From assembly GCA_945919075.1 (NCBI GenBank), contig CAMEIX010000010.1, forward strand, positions 41,498-105,497: a stretch of 64,000 bases of DNA, in the 5' to 3' direction. Each line of letters starts with the position of its first letter. Position 1 is the first letter of the stretch. This DNA is from an uncultured Lachnospiraceae bacterium. Lineage in GTDB: Bacteria; Bacillota; Clostridia; Lachnospirales; Lachnospiraceae. This document shows positions 25,356 to 34,320 of the stretch, in pieces. The translations under genes were made by a program, and so were the position numbers. Under the pieces are notes generated by a model. That model made no database searches and was not told the DNA's origin. It saw only the letters and a program-made list of their open reading frames with translations.

Positions 25356-27602
25356 TTATCTCTCGTCAAGATACAGTTGTACACGATTATCAAGTTTTTT
25401 TGCTGCTTCTTCCGCAGATATTTCTCCTGCAAAATAAGGTGTCAGTTCTTCATACACAATGTTTTCTATCTGCTTTATCTGCGACCGATTTGCCTTTGTA
25501 TGCTTTAACATATTTTGAAACCCTGCAATCATATCATCTGTGTAAGGAGTGCCCAGATAAATGGTTCCCTGATCGGTTTGAACTATATTGTCCTTGTCTG
25601 TTTCACGTTCCTCCTTGATAACTGCTTCATAGGCTGAAAGTACAATGGGGAACCCATCAAGTACCCCTGCCATATCCATAAATCCTTCCTTAAATGCCTT
25701 CGTATTATTGTAAGTTGCGTATCGTTCCTGTTCCTTTTCAGAAATCAGGAAACGCAAAAACTCTTTTGCTCCTTCCTTACACCCGTAACTGTTATTCAGA
25801 TACAATGTGCTTGTATTTACATAAATTCCATTTCCCTCATAGCAGGGAAATCCTAATAAACCGGCATTTCCATTAAAATGGGAGTAGATGCTTTTTATAT
25901 CACTTAATTTGGAAAACGGCACCTGCTGATACGCAAAATCCTTTTCATCAGCGAGACCATCATCCGCATATTCTTTTGCAAACTCCAACAGCTGTATGAA
26001 CGCAGGTCCTGCCAGATTGCTTTTTCCTCTTTCCCAGTCTATAAACTCTGTGTTTTGGTCATCATAAAGTCCATACCGGTATACAATACCAACTCCCGAT
26101 AATCCTTTCTCTATGATTTTTGCATCTGATTCTTCCACCAACTTCATAAATTCTGACAATGTAAGAGATTCCTTATCCCCTACAAATTCTTTGTTATATG
26201 CAGCTAAACTAAAATTACATTCGTAAGGTATACCTATATATCCGTTTTCTGTCCTGTTGTCTTCAAGTGCTGCATCCAGATATAGTGCCGGATTATCCAC
26301 AACGTCTGTTACGTAATCTATATAACTGTTTGCAAGGTAGGATTCGGGATCCGCTACCAAAGAATCTCCCAGAAGATCCGGTCCCTTTCCTTCGCTGATT
26401 TCCAGATTAATCTGCTGGATATAATCTTTTGTACTATTCATATCCTCCGGATACAACAGGGTTACATGATATTGATTGTTCTGACGATTAAATCTTGCGA
26501 CACACTTCTGAAATGCCATATCTGCACTGCCCAATGCCACAACAATTTCCTGCCGTTTCGGTTCTTCATCCGTCTTTTGCATTGTAAGCTGTACCAGTTC
26601 CCCATCCAGCTTGGTCAGCAAACGAATGGTACCATCTTCATCAAGCAGCATACCATAGATTTCACTCAGTAAATAGTCATTCTTCGCAAAAGAATAGACC
26701 CGGACTATTTCTTCTTCCAATCTCCAAACAGACTGTGTATCTGCAAAGTAGAAAACTCCATCCGGAGAAATGGCCATCCGATAATCCGTTCCCACATTTT
26801 TAATGCCTGTCATCAGACTCTCTCCCGTCGAAAGGTTTCCAAGCATGGGGGCATAATCTACCCCCAGACCGTACCAGAAAACATCATCTTCTTTTTGGTT
26901 TTGCAGCAAACCGTACACCTTTCCGGGAACATTTACCGTTTTTATAAGAGAAAGTTTAGAATCATAGCAGGAAATAACATTTTTCGTCGGCGCATACAGA
27001 TAAATATTACCGTTCTTATCCAGAAATATTTCTTTATCAGATCGTTCTTCTGCACCAAAAAACGGACCACACACTTCTGTCACACCTGATGAATTGATTT
27101 TGCATAAAAAAACCTGCGTTTTTTCCTCTTCCTCTTTGGGCAATATGTATGCCGTTGCATAGGCTTCTTGGGATAACGAAAAACAGGTTGTGGAATCAAT
27201 TCCGTCATAGTGCGTATCTTTAATTTCAAATGCACTGTCTTTTACATCCAGATTGCTCCACTTATCTAAAGCAAAATCGTATATTTGAATATAGAAGTCC
27301 GTGTTCTGATAATTATTTATGTAGACATTGGTATTTCTGACAATCTGCTCTTTCCCGTAGTCAGTTCGCATAATGCCTATTCCCTGCACATCCTCTGATG
27401 CCATTATAGTAGTATCTGTGGAAGATGGAATTGCCAGTTCAGTCACTAAATAGTATTCTTCCTGTTTTGATTCAGTCGGAGCACCCTCTTGCTCTTTAAC
27501 AATCGTATTTTCCTGCTGAGTTTCAGTATTTGATTTACTACTGCATCCGCCTAACAGCAGCATTGCTAGTAGGAAGAATATTATACATTGCTTTTTTATC
27601 AT
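25356..27602 (-). CDS. Large lipoprotein: propeller-like N-terminus plus solute-binding domain
   Basis: About 748 residues. Signal peptide with lipobox LGGC. Residues ~40-370 read as repeated beta-strand blades (VWRLEEEIVRVYSFA, IRLLTKLDGELVQLT), and ~375-700 as an ABC sugar-type binding domain (ALGSADMAFQKCVARFN, GKGPDLLG, GIPYECNFSLAAYN). No permease or ATPase lies nearby, so it may be a sensor or an orphan receptor for a shared transporter. The start at 27602 follows GGAGGACAATTTC; the upstream ATG at 27626 lies before that site. Confidence 0.7.
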   Translation of the reverse strand: MIKKQCIIFFLLAMLLLGGCSSKSNTETQQENTIVKEQEGAPTESKQEEYYLVTELAIPSSTDTTIMASEDVQGIGIMRTDYGKEQIVRNTNVYINNYQNTDFYIQIYDFALDKWSNLDVKDSAFEIKDTHYDGIDSTTCFSLSQEAYATAYILPKEEEEKTQVFLCKINSSGVTEVCGPFFGAEERSDKEIFLDKNGNIYLYAPTKNVISCYDSKLSLIKTVNVPGKVYGLLQNQKEDDVFWYGLGVDYAPMLGNLSTGESLMTGIKNVGTDYRMAISPDGVFYFADTQSVWRLEEEIVRVYSFAKNDYLLSEIYGMLLDEDGTIRLLTKLDGELVQLTMQKTDEEPKRQEIVVALGSADMAFQKCVARFNRQNNQYHVTLLYPEDMNSTKDYIQQINLEISEGKGPDLLGDSLVADPESYLANSYIDYVTDVVDNPALYLDAALEDNRTENGYIGIPYECNFSLAAYNKEFVGDKESLTLSEFMKLVEESDAKIIEKGLSGVGIVYRYGLYDDQNTEFIDWERGKSNLAGPAFIQLLEFAKEYADDGLADEKDFAYQQVPFSKLSDIKSIYSHFNGNAGLLGFPCYEGNGIYVNTSTLYLNNSYGCKEGAKEFLRFLISEKEQERYATYNNTKAFKEGFMDMAGVLDGFPIVLSAYEAVIKEERETDKDNIVQTDQGTIYLGTPYTDDMIAGFQNMLKHTKANRSQIKQIENIVYEELTPYFAGEISAEEAAKKLDNRVQLYLDER

Positions 27603-27751
27603 GAAATTGTCCTCCAAAACACACAAATTACTTAATACGGCATCACCAATGTATATTTAGGATAACATGGCGCAAATGGGAAGTCATCTTAAGTATTTCT
27701 TACAAAATCTTCAACATTCCAATCCGCCTTCCTTATTAATTTGTAATATTG

Positions 27752-27992
27752 TTATTGCCCACATGAACTGTGAATAACAATTCCATAAGGTCTGTTATCA
27801 ATGCTTCCACAGCCACATTTATATACATCTATAAATTTATGTACTCGCACAGTACAAGTATCAGCAATTTCCTTACCGTCTACAACTTTCACAACATATG
27901 TGTTCCGACGTATTTGCATAAGCTACAATGCCTGTAGATAAAATCATTACACTAACCAAAATTCCTAAAATAAATTTTTTTGTCTTTTTCAT
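27752..27992 (-). pseudogene. Small secreted Cys-containing protein, frameshifted
   Basis: From the ATG at 27992 a clean signal peptide is read (MKKTKKFILGILVSVMIL...AYA), then the frame closes at 27873 after EHICCESCRR. In the +1 frame the sequence continues sensibly for another ~50 residues (NTYVVKVVDGKEIADTC, then YKCGCGSIDNRPYGIV) to TAA at 27752. The whole span is 241 bases, one more than a multiple of three, so a one-base insertion near 27900-27918 in a 79-residue secreted protein is the simplest reading. Confidence 0.55.
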
Positions 27993-28020
27993 AGTTTTTT
28001 CCTTTCTCTTTTCATTTGTT

Positions 28021-28422
28021 CTAATTACATTTCTGTTCTGAACTGATAACAATTTTGCTTTCGCTCTGTCCATTTGTAACAACTGTAAATCTTGTTACCA
28101 AACGATATGTTCCAGTTGCAACACTACAGTTTTTTTCCATCGACAATCGAATTCCATTTGTTGAATCTGACCAAGTTGCATATGGAAGCCATCTGTCAGA
28201 ATCCTTTTTTTCCAATTGCATGGAAATACTGACCGATGAGGTACTCAAAGTACCGATGAAACTTGATGTTGCATTAGCTTGTGTCCCCGAAATGCTTAAT
28301 CGTACATCGCAACTACTACTAATTTCCGATTTTGGTTCAACAATGTTATGTATCTCGCCCAGTTCTTTAGCTGAAGAAGTTAACGGGTATAACATAATAC
28401 TGCACAATACTAAAACGAGCAT
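28021..28422 (-). CDS. Small secreted hypothetical protein, start codon doubtful
   Basis: Beta-rich secreted protein of ~133 residues with two Cys near the middle and end (SSSCDVRLSI; SSEQKCN). From the ATG at 28422 the signal peptide lacks its basic N-region. Upstream in frame the codons give RTKSIKL before it, a normal basic start, and a strong AAAGGAGG lies 7 bases before an AGG codon (28446-28444) exactly where ATG would be expected. An ATG-to-AGG change is therefore possible, leaving the weaker start at 28422. Family unknown. Confidence 0.5.
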   Translation of the reverse strand: MLVLVLCSIMLYPLTSSAKELGEIHNIVEPKSEISSSCDVRLSISGTQANATSSFIGTLSTSSVSISMQLEKKDSDRWLPYATWSDSTNGIRLSMEKNCSVATGTYRLVTRFTVVTNGQSESKIVISSEQKCN

Positions 28423-28544
28423 CAGCTTGATTGATTTTGTCCTAGGCTTTCCTCCTTTCTGTAGTTCCCTACAAAAAGAAAACGAAACAAAAACCTCTTT
28501 TGTGACAAAATCCGGAAAAATTTTACAAGTTTTTACAAGTTCTT

Positions 28545-29264
28545 CTATTCTATTTTAATCTTTTCCTCCTGCAACATATTCTCAGCTACCTTTATTACCT
28601 CTTCCTTGGGTACATCCACACTGCTACTGACCTCATACATCATGTTTTTATCAAACCAAAAGATAGTATAATATGCATTATCACTACTCCTGTCTATAAA
28701 TGTTGCCTCATGCCCTTGAATTACTATTTTTTCTTCATAATCGTAATCCGAATCCATTGCCATTGTTAAACCTTCCGAAATCAACGTATTATCAATCATA
28801 ATCATTTCTCCATTTTCCCCTTTATATGTTTCATACCAAAATGGTAATCTATGATTTGATTCCGTAAGTACAAAGCCCTCCGGTATATACTCAGGTTTCC
28901 TTATATATGCCGTATCGTCCTCTTCATAGGGCTCAAACCGATACTCCCAAAAGCCTCCGGAAGACGCTGTTTTCGTAAAAGAAAAAAATTTCTCAATAAG
29001 TGCCACCACATTTCCGGATAAACTAAGCCCCAAGAGCATTGCTGCTGCCAGGATAATGGCTACCCTTTTGCATACTCCTACCATGACACGGTAAGTTTTT
29101 GAATGGCTTTCCAGTCTAATTAGTTTATTCATTCGCTTTTCAAATCGGTCCGAAAACTCATGATTCATGGACCCGGGCATATTTTTACATAATATTTCAT
29201 CTATAATCGGCATATATTGATACAACAATTCATCCATTTCTTTCATCTCTTTTTGTTCATACAT
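28545..29264 (-). CDS. DUF4367-type protein, probable anti-sigma factor
   Basis: 239 residues: cytoplasmic N-terminal ~75 residues with basic patch, one membrane span (about 70-90), and an extracytoplasmic DUF4367-like domain (YIPEGFVLTESN; KIVIQGHEATFI; FWFDKNMMYEVS). It overlaps the sigma factor gene by 8 bases, the normal position for a membrane anti-sigma factor. It probably holds the sigma factor until an envelope signal is received. Confidence 0.75.
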   Translation of the reverse strand: MYEQKEMKEMDELLYQYMPIIDEILCKNMPGSMNHEFSDRFEKRMNKLIRLESHSKTYRVMVGVCKRVAIILAAAMLLGLSLSGNVVALIEKFFSFTKTASSGGFWEYRFEPYEEDDTAYIRKPEYIPEGFVLTESNHRLPFWYETYKGENGEMIMIDNTLISEGLTMAMDSDYDYEEKIVIQGHEATFIDRSSDNAYYTIFWFDKNMMYEVSSSVDVPKEEVIKVAENMLQEEKIKIE

Positions 29265-29775
29265 GACCTAACCTCTTTCTAAGCAAATCTCTTGCTCTTT
29301 CCAGTCGTTTTCGTATTGTGGCTTCCTTGATACCCAACACATTGGCAATCTCCTTGTTGTCACATTCATACACGTACTTATACTGTAATATTTCTCTATA
29401 CGTATCCGGCAAATTAAGAATTTCTTTGATAATGGCTTTTCCCTCATCCGGGATGTCATAAACTGCCAAGATTTCCTCCGGAACCTCTTCTATACTGATT
29501 ACGGGATGACGTTTTCGCTTTCTTTTGATATCAACGGCTACATGCTTAACTGCAGATAATAAATAATTTTTGCGGGCGTTTTCACCCAATTTCTGTAATG
29601 TTTCCATTTTCCCGGTAATCCTTACAAAGACCGTATGAACCACATCCTCTGATGCCTCCTCCTGCTCTAATATGGAATATGCCAAGGCATACATACTCTG
29701 CCTGTGCTCTCTATATAAAATCTCAAATAAACTTTTCTCTTCTTCTGTATCCAAAAGCATCATGAACATTAACAT
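29257..29775 (-). CDS. ECF-type RNA polymerase sigma factor
   Basis: About 172 residues. Sigma region 2 (LFEILYREHRQSMYALAYSI, then EDVVHTVFVRI) and region 4 with HTH (TYREILQYKYVYECDNKEIA, then KEATIRKRLERARDLLRKRL) are clear. The ATG at 29775 follows GCAGGAG by 8 bases; the longer frame has no site. First gene of the sigma/DUF4367 operon, which may extend through the secreted proteins downstream. Confidence 0.88.
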   Translation of the reverse strand: MLMFMMLLDTEEEKSLFEILYREHRQSMYALAYSILEQEEASEDVVHTVFVRITGKMETLQKLGENARKNYLLSAVKHVAVDIKRKRKRHPVISIEEVPEEILAVYDIPDEGKAIIKEILNLPDTYREILQYKYVYECDNKEIANVLGIKEATIRKRLERARDLLRKRLGHV

Positions 29776-29911
29776 AATAAATTCTCCTGCTTTTCCCCTA
29801 ATAATAAGACGAACTTGACTGTCCTTTTGTGACAATTTAAGAAAAGGCCGTCGCATCCATATTAGCGGCAGCCCCTAAAGATATTCTCAATGTTTCAAAA
29901 TCATAATTCCC

Positions 29912-30604
29912 CTATTCAAACTTCACCAGTTTATTTCGAATCTCCTGCATTTTGCGGTCAAGGCTTGCGCTTTGCTCCGCACAGTCCTTTAATTCCTTTG
30001 CCAGTTCATCCGCAACCTGTGCCGGTATATTCTTTTTATAACGAAGCTTATGCTCCAGACTGGCCCAAAAGTCCATTGCTATGGTTCGTAACTGCACTTC
30101 CACCTTCATATTTCTCTTTTCGTTTTTTAAGAAAATAGGAACCGAAACAATTAAATGCAGGGAACGATACCCACTGGGCTTGGGATTTTGGATATAATCC
30201 TTTTTTTCAATAAGGGTAATGTCATCCTGCTGCAGCAGGCAGTCTGCCAGCATATAGATATCTTCCGGGAAGGAGCAGATGACGCGGATTCCGGCAACAT
30301 CATGAATATTCTCTTCAATCCCCTCCACGGTAATGGGAACGTTTCTCTCACGCACTTTTTTTGCTAAGCTTTCCATGGATTTAATGCGGGATTTAATACT
30401 TTCAATGGGATTTCTGTCATACTCCAAAGAAAACTGTTCATTCAAAACATTAAATTTTGTTTCCACTTCCATGATGGCACAACGATAATAAGCCATCAGA
30501 GTATTCATTGGTTTTGTATTATTCTTCATGATTTTCATGAATTCTTCGGAAAATAGTTTTTCCTTAAGCATTTGCTTTGTTATTTCATCTAATTTATTAT
30601 CCAT
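29912..30604 (-). CDS. Small alarmone synthetase (RelQ-type GTP pyrophosphokinase)
   Basis: 230 residues, synthetase domain only, no HD hydrolase and no TGS/ACT. Motifs: DVAGIRVICSF (about 106-116), KPSGYRSLHLIV, VEVQLRTIAMDFWASLEHKL. It makes (p)ppGpp from ATP and GDP/GTP and is cytoplasmic; RelQ relatives form tetramers. Conserved C-terminal helices follow. Preceded by GGGGAG. Confidence 0.93.
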   Translation of the reverse strand: MDNKLDEITKQMLKEKLFSEEFMKIMKNNTKPMNTLMAYYRCAIMEVETKFNVLNEQFSLEYDRNPIESIKSRIKSMESLAKKVRERNVPITVEGIEENIHDVAGIRVICSFPEDIYMLADCLLQQDDITLIEKKDYIQNPKPSGYRSLHLIVSVPIFLKNEKRNMKVEVQLRTIAMDFWASLEHKLRYKKNIPAQVADELAKELKDCAEQSASLDRKMQEIRNKLVKFE

Positions 30605-30651
30605 TTGTTTTTCTCCCCTTTAGATTCTTTTGCAAAAATCGTTTTACTATC

Positions 30652-32055
30652 CTAATCCACTACAATATTACTGATCCAGATTCCTTTCTTCACCATCACA
30701 TACCCGATTACGCATTTAATCAGGTCAAGCATCTGCACGTACAAGTACAACGGCAGAATGGGCAGCATCGTAAAATGTGTCAGAAGATAGGCGGCCGGTA
30801 TACTGACAAGCCACATGAAAGCGCTGTCAAACAGGAAAGTAATAATCGTCTTGCCACCTGCACGAATGGTAAAATAACTGGTATTTAAGAAAGCATTCAC
30901 CGGCACAAATATTGCCACAATCCGTATCAGACTTCCTGCAAGAGCTTTAATTTCATCACTGGTATTGTAAATACGGGGGAAAAGATCCGATATGCCAAGC
31001 AATACCAGTCCTGCCAAAAAGCATACTCCAACGGAAAAGGCAATCAGTTTGGTATCTGTATCCTTTGCTTCCTCCATCTTGCCCGCACCGAGAAGCTGCC
31101 CGATGATAATGGAAACCGCACTGCCCATGGAAATATAAAGCACCCCGAAAAGATTGGAAATAGTGGAGGAAATGTTTTGTGCAGCCACCACATCCAGACC
31201 TCGCTCCGAATAGCATTTTGCAAGGGTTGCAATTCCCAGAGACCACAAAATTTCATTGAGCATGAGCGGGGTTCCCTTGGTAATGATTTTGCCCGTCAGG
31301 TTGGCTGGAATGTGCATGGATTTATACAGACCATCCATAAACGGATATTTCTCCACATTCCTGTGCGTATAAATCAGCACGATAAACAATTCCACATACC
31401 GGGAAATCACCGTTGCGATGGCAGCTCCCACTACGCCAAGTGCAGGCATACCAAGAAGGCCGAAAATCAGAATCGCATTTAAGCACATATTAATGAGGAC
31501 TGCTGCCATACTTGCCTTCATGGGAAGCACCGTCTCCCCACACTCGCGCAGTGTGGAAGTGTAACACTGGCAAAGCGAGAAGGGCACAAGCCCGATTAAC
31601 ATCACCAGAAGATACTGCTTTCCGTAGTGAAGCGTGGCATTAAGTGCCGCTATATCCACATCCGGCTGGGAATCATTCAGGTACAGGGATATTAACCCGT
31701 CCCCTGCCAGGATAAAAAGAAGAATCGACAATACCGTCACTATCGATATACTGATTAATTTAAATCGGAAGGCATGTTTAACCCCCTCCGGCTTTCCACA
31801 GCCCCAAAACTGCGCACCAAAAATGCCGGCACCGGAAAGGATGCCGAATACCCCTATATTAAAGACGAACATTAACTGATTTACAATGGCAACGCCGCTC
31901 ATTTGTTCCGTACCTACGCTGCCCACCATGATATTATCCAGAAGACTGACAAAATTGGTGATGCCATTCTGGACTAAAATAGGCATCACAACCCCCAGTA
32001 CCATGGCATAAAATGCTTTATCTCCTATTAACTTTTTTCTCAAATTCCGAAACAT
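30652..32055 (-). CDS. MATE-family efflux transporter
   Basis: 467 residues with 12 predicted membrane spans in two similar halves; LLDNIMVGSVGTEQMSGVAI near the N-terminus is typical of the MATE/NorM-DinF superfamily. Cation-coupled exporter of unknown substrate. It starts 6 bases after the stop of the radical-SAM gene, so the two are probably one transcript. Confidence 0.92.
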   Translation of the reverse strand: MFRNLRKKLIGDKAFYAMVLGVVMPILVQNGITNFVSLLDNIMVGSVGTEQMSGVAIVNQLMFVFNIGVFGILSGAGIFGAQFWGCGKPEGVKHAFRFKLISISIVTVLSILLFILAGDGLISLYLNDSQPDVDIAALNATLHYGKQYLLVMLIGLVPFSLCQCYTSTLRECGETVLPMKASMAAVLINMCLNAILIFGLLGMPALGVVGAAIATVISRYVELFIVLIYTHRNVEKYPFMDGLYKSMHIPANLTGKIITKGTPLMLNEILWSLGIATLAKCYSERGLDVVAAQNISSTISNLFGVLYISMGSAVSIIIGQLLGAGKMEEAKDTDTKLIAFSVGVCFLAGLVLLGISDLFPRIYNTSDEIKALAGSLIRIVAIFVPVNAFLNTSYFTIRAGGKTIITFLFDSAFMWLVSIPAAYLLTHFTMLPILPLYLYVQMLDLIKCVIGYVMVKKGIWISNIVVD

Positions 32056-32061
32056 ACTCTA

Positions 32062-32814
32062 TTACTCCAAACCTCGAATCTCCACCCGGGAAACATACTT
32101 TCCGGCTATTTCTGCCATCTTTTCCATTTCCGCCTTCCCATAAGCAGAGAAACCTTTTCTAATCACATTTTCATTATCACGGTATGCCTGAAGAAAATAG
32201 GCATCCGCACCCTTTATCCATTCCGCAATCATTGCAATATCTTCCTCTTTGTGAAGCTCCCGTACCACCGTTGTACGAAATTCATGAGAAACACCGGACT
32301 CCTTAATAAGGCTGATACTTTCCGAAACCATGTCTGTGCAGGAATCCTTTATCCTGGTATCATCCTTTATCCCGCTATCATCCTCTCTTCCTGCCGTTCC
32401 AACCATTTTCCCAATTGTCGTCCCATATTTCTCCGGACTGTTTTTGACATCCATGGCCACGTAATCAAGAAGCCCCTCTTCTAAAAGACTTTTTAATACT
32501 TTGGGCCTGCTGCCGTTGGTATCCAGTTTCACAAGATATCCCAAATCCTTTATTTTTCGGATAAATTTCGGTAAATCCTTCTGCAGGGTGGGCTCCCCGC
32601 CGGTAATACACACCCCGCTTAAGATACCGATTCTCTTTTTCAGAAAGGCAAGTACCTCTTCTTCTGCGATGAGAGGCACTGCCGACGGATTTAAAACCAG
32701 ATCTTTATTATGGCAGAAAGGACAACAAAAATTACAGCCGCCCGTAAATATGGTAGCGGCCACATGTTCCGGATAATCCAGCAATGTGGTTTTATTCAGA
32801 CCGTGAATCTGCAT
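32062..32814 (-). CDS. nrdG: Anaerobic ribonucleotide-reductase activating protein type radical SAM enzyme
   Basis: About 250 residues. Radical-SAM motif CNFCCPFC (CxxxCxxC, about 27-34) in TGGCNFCCPFCHNKDLV and GGEPTLQ. This is the NrdG-like form (MQIHGLNKTTLLDYPEHVAATIF) that activates class III reductase, though no nrdD is adjacent, so the target may be distant. The ATG at 32814 has GGAGG 8 bases upstream. Residues ~150-175 form a polar, repeat-like insert (DDSGIKDDTRIKDS) not expected in the family. Confidence 0.82.
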   Translation of the reverse strand: MQIHGLNKTTLLDYPEHVAATIFTGGCNFCCPFCHNKDLVLNPSAVPLIAEEEVLAFLKKRIGILSGVCITGGEPTLQKDLPKFIRKIKDLGYLVKLDTNGSRPKVLKSLLEEGLLDYVAMDVKNSPEKYGTTIGKMVGTAGREDDSGIKDDTRIKDSCTDMVSESISLIKESGVSHEFRTTVVRELHKEEDIAMIAEWIKGADAYFLQAYRDNENVIRKGFSAYGKAEMEKMAEIAGKYVSRVEIRGLE

Positions 32815-32938
32815 TTTAGTTGCCTCCTTGCCTTTTGGTGGGTATAATAAAAGGGTGCATAAAAATAAGAGTACTGAAAACAGCAACTCTCTAAAACTAC
32901 TATAACAGAAAATATACAGAATGCAAGTGGGGAAACCA

Positions 32939-33451
32939 ATGAATCAGCATGAAAAATATATGAAAGAAGCATTAAAACTGGCTAAAAAAGCATATACTTT
33001 GGGAGAAGTTCCCATTGGCTGCGTGATTGTTTATGAAGATAAAATCATAGGACGCGGCTATAACCGCCGCAAAACGGATAAAAACACTCTCTCCCATGCG
33101 GAAATTACCGCCATTAACAAGGCAAGCAAAAAGATGGGGGACTGGCGACTGGAGGGATGCACCCTCTATGTAACCCTGGAGCCCTGCCAGATGTGTGCCG
33201 GGGCTATTGTGCAGGCCAGAATCCCCACAGTATACATGGGTTGCATGAACCCCAAAGCCGGCTGTGCCGGTTCCATCTTAAACATCCTTAACATGCCCGA
33301 GTTCAACCATCAGGTGGAGGTGCATTCCGGTATCTTAGAAGAGGAATGCAGCCGGATGTTAAAAAACTTTTTTAAGGAACTGCGGCTGCGGCTCAAAGCG
33401 GAAAAAGAAATGGCAGCCGAGACATTGTCTTCCGAAACCCTGTCGACTTAA
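32939..33451 (+). CDS. tadA: tRNA-specific adenosine deaminase TadA
   Basis: 170 residues. Deaminates A34 of tRNA-Arg(ACG) to inosine. Zinc ligands His53 and catalytic Glu55 in LSHAEITA, Cys83 and Cys86 in EPCQMCAG. The C-terminus has a short repetitive tail (ETLSSETLST), and the DNA after it repeats the same CCTGTCGACTTAAAAGC unit twice (33438-33478). Start chosen at 32939 with GGGGAAACC upstream; 32921 is possible but worse. Confidence 0.93.
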   Translation: MNQHEKYMKEALKLAKKAYTLGEVPIGCVIVYEDKIIGRGYNRRKTDKNTLSHAEITAINKASKKMGDWRLEGCTLYVTLEPCQMCAGAIVQARIPTVYMGCMNPKAGCAGSILNILNMPEFNHQVEVHSGILEEECSRMLKNFFKELRLRLKAEKEMAAETLSSETLST

Positions 33452-33488
33452 AAGCACAACCCTGTCGACTTAAAAGCGCAAAAGAATG

Positions 33489-33517
33489 TTGACACAATTT
33501 CACAAAGAAGATATACT
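33489..33517 (+). promoter_or_regulatory. Promoter of the SRP RNA gene
   Basis: TTGACA (33489-33494) and TATACT (33512-33517) with a 17-base spacer, the strongest-looking promoter in this part of the window. Confidence 0.85.
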
Positions 33518-33520
33518 GAA

Positions 33521-33699
33521 TAGGCCGTATATTTGTTTTGGGCGGACTTCTATGGCCGAGGTCTGGTCTTACGCAATGGACATCCACGAACCGTGTCAGG
33601 GTGGGAACACAGCAGCACTAAGAGGAAACGTTCATGTGCCGTAAGGAACCCGGGCTTTGTTTCATAGGAGTCCTTCCAAGCCGGATATACGGCTTTTTT
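33521..33699 (+). ncRNA. ffs: Signal recognition particle RNA
   Basis: The SRP54-binding hairpin is seen at about 33593-33620: GTGTCAGG, stem GTG, GGAA tetraloop, CAC, then AGCAGCAC, the symmetric-loop sequence to which Ffh binds. Long flanking arms pair, and the outer ends GCCGTATAT (33524-33532) and ATATACGGC (33685-33693) close the RNA; TTTTTT follows as terminator. Length about 175 bases, longer than E. coli 4.5S but lacking an obvious full Alu domain; exact ends are estimates from promoter and terminator. Confidence 0.85.
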
Positions 33700-33756
33700 G
33701 TACAAAACATTTTCGTATCTGACATTGATTTTCAGTTTTACAAATGGGAGGTTACC

Positions 33757-34320
33757 ATGAAAAAAACAGGAATAACCACAAAGAAACTTTGTTTTGCGGC
33801 ACTCTTATTGGCACTGGGATGGTTGTTGCCGTTTTTAACAGGCCAGAATCGTGATTTGGGCAATATGTTAAGCCTCATACATTTTCCTGCCTATCTGGGA
33901 GGATTTTTGCTGGGTCCCTGGTACGGGCTGCTTTTAGGATTTCTCATTCCCCTAAGCCGCTCCATTTTGTTTGGAATGCCGACTTTATATCCCCGGGCTG
34001 TTTGTATGGCCTTTGAAATGGTGGCTTACGGCGGTATCAGCGGGGGATTATATTATTTACTTAACAAAAGTAAGAAAGCAAAGCGAATCGTAAACCTATA
34101 CCTGTCCCTGATCCCTGCCATGCTTTTAGGTCGTATTGTCTGGGGTGCAGGCAGAGCATTATGTGGTCTGTTTGCCGCTGATGCCTTCACATGGAAGGCT
34201 TTCCTTGCAGGCGGATTTGTGACAGCCTGGCCGGGCATGATACTGCAACTGATTCTGTTGCCTATCCTGGTAATCACGATGGAAAAGACTATATTACAAA
34301 ACCCTCATTTTGCATCATAA
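33757..34320 (+). CDS. ECF transporter S-component (substrate unknown)
   Basis: 187 residues, six predicted membrane spans. KKLCFAALLLALGWLLPF at the N-terminus and the long first loop are typical of ECF S-components, which bind a vitamin or cofactor precursor and share an EcfAAT energy unit coded elsewhere. GGGAGG precedes the ATG at 33757. No riboswitch is seen in the 57 bases after the SRP RNA, so ligand cannot be guessed. Its last 16 bases overlap the convergent GGDEF gene. Confidence 0.8.
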   Translation: MKKTGITTKKLCFAALLLALGWLLPFLTGQNRDLGNMLSLIHFPAYLGGFLLGPWYGLLLGFLIPLSRSILFGMPTLYPRAVCMAFEMVAYGGISGGLYYLLNKSKKAKRIVNLYLSLIPAMLLGRIVWGAGRALCGLFAADAFTWKAFLAGGFVTAWPGMILQLILLPILVITMEKTILQNPHFAS

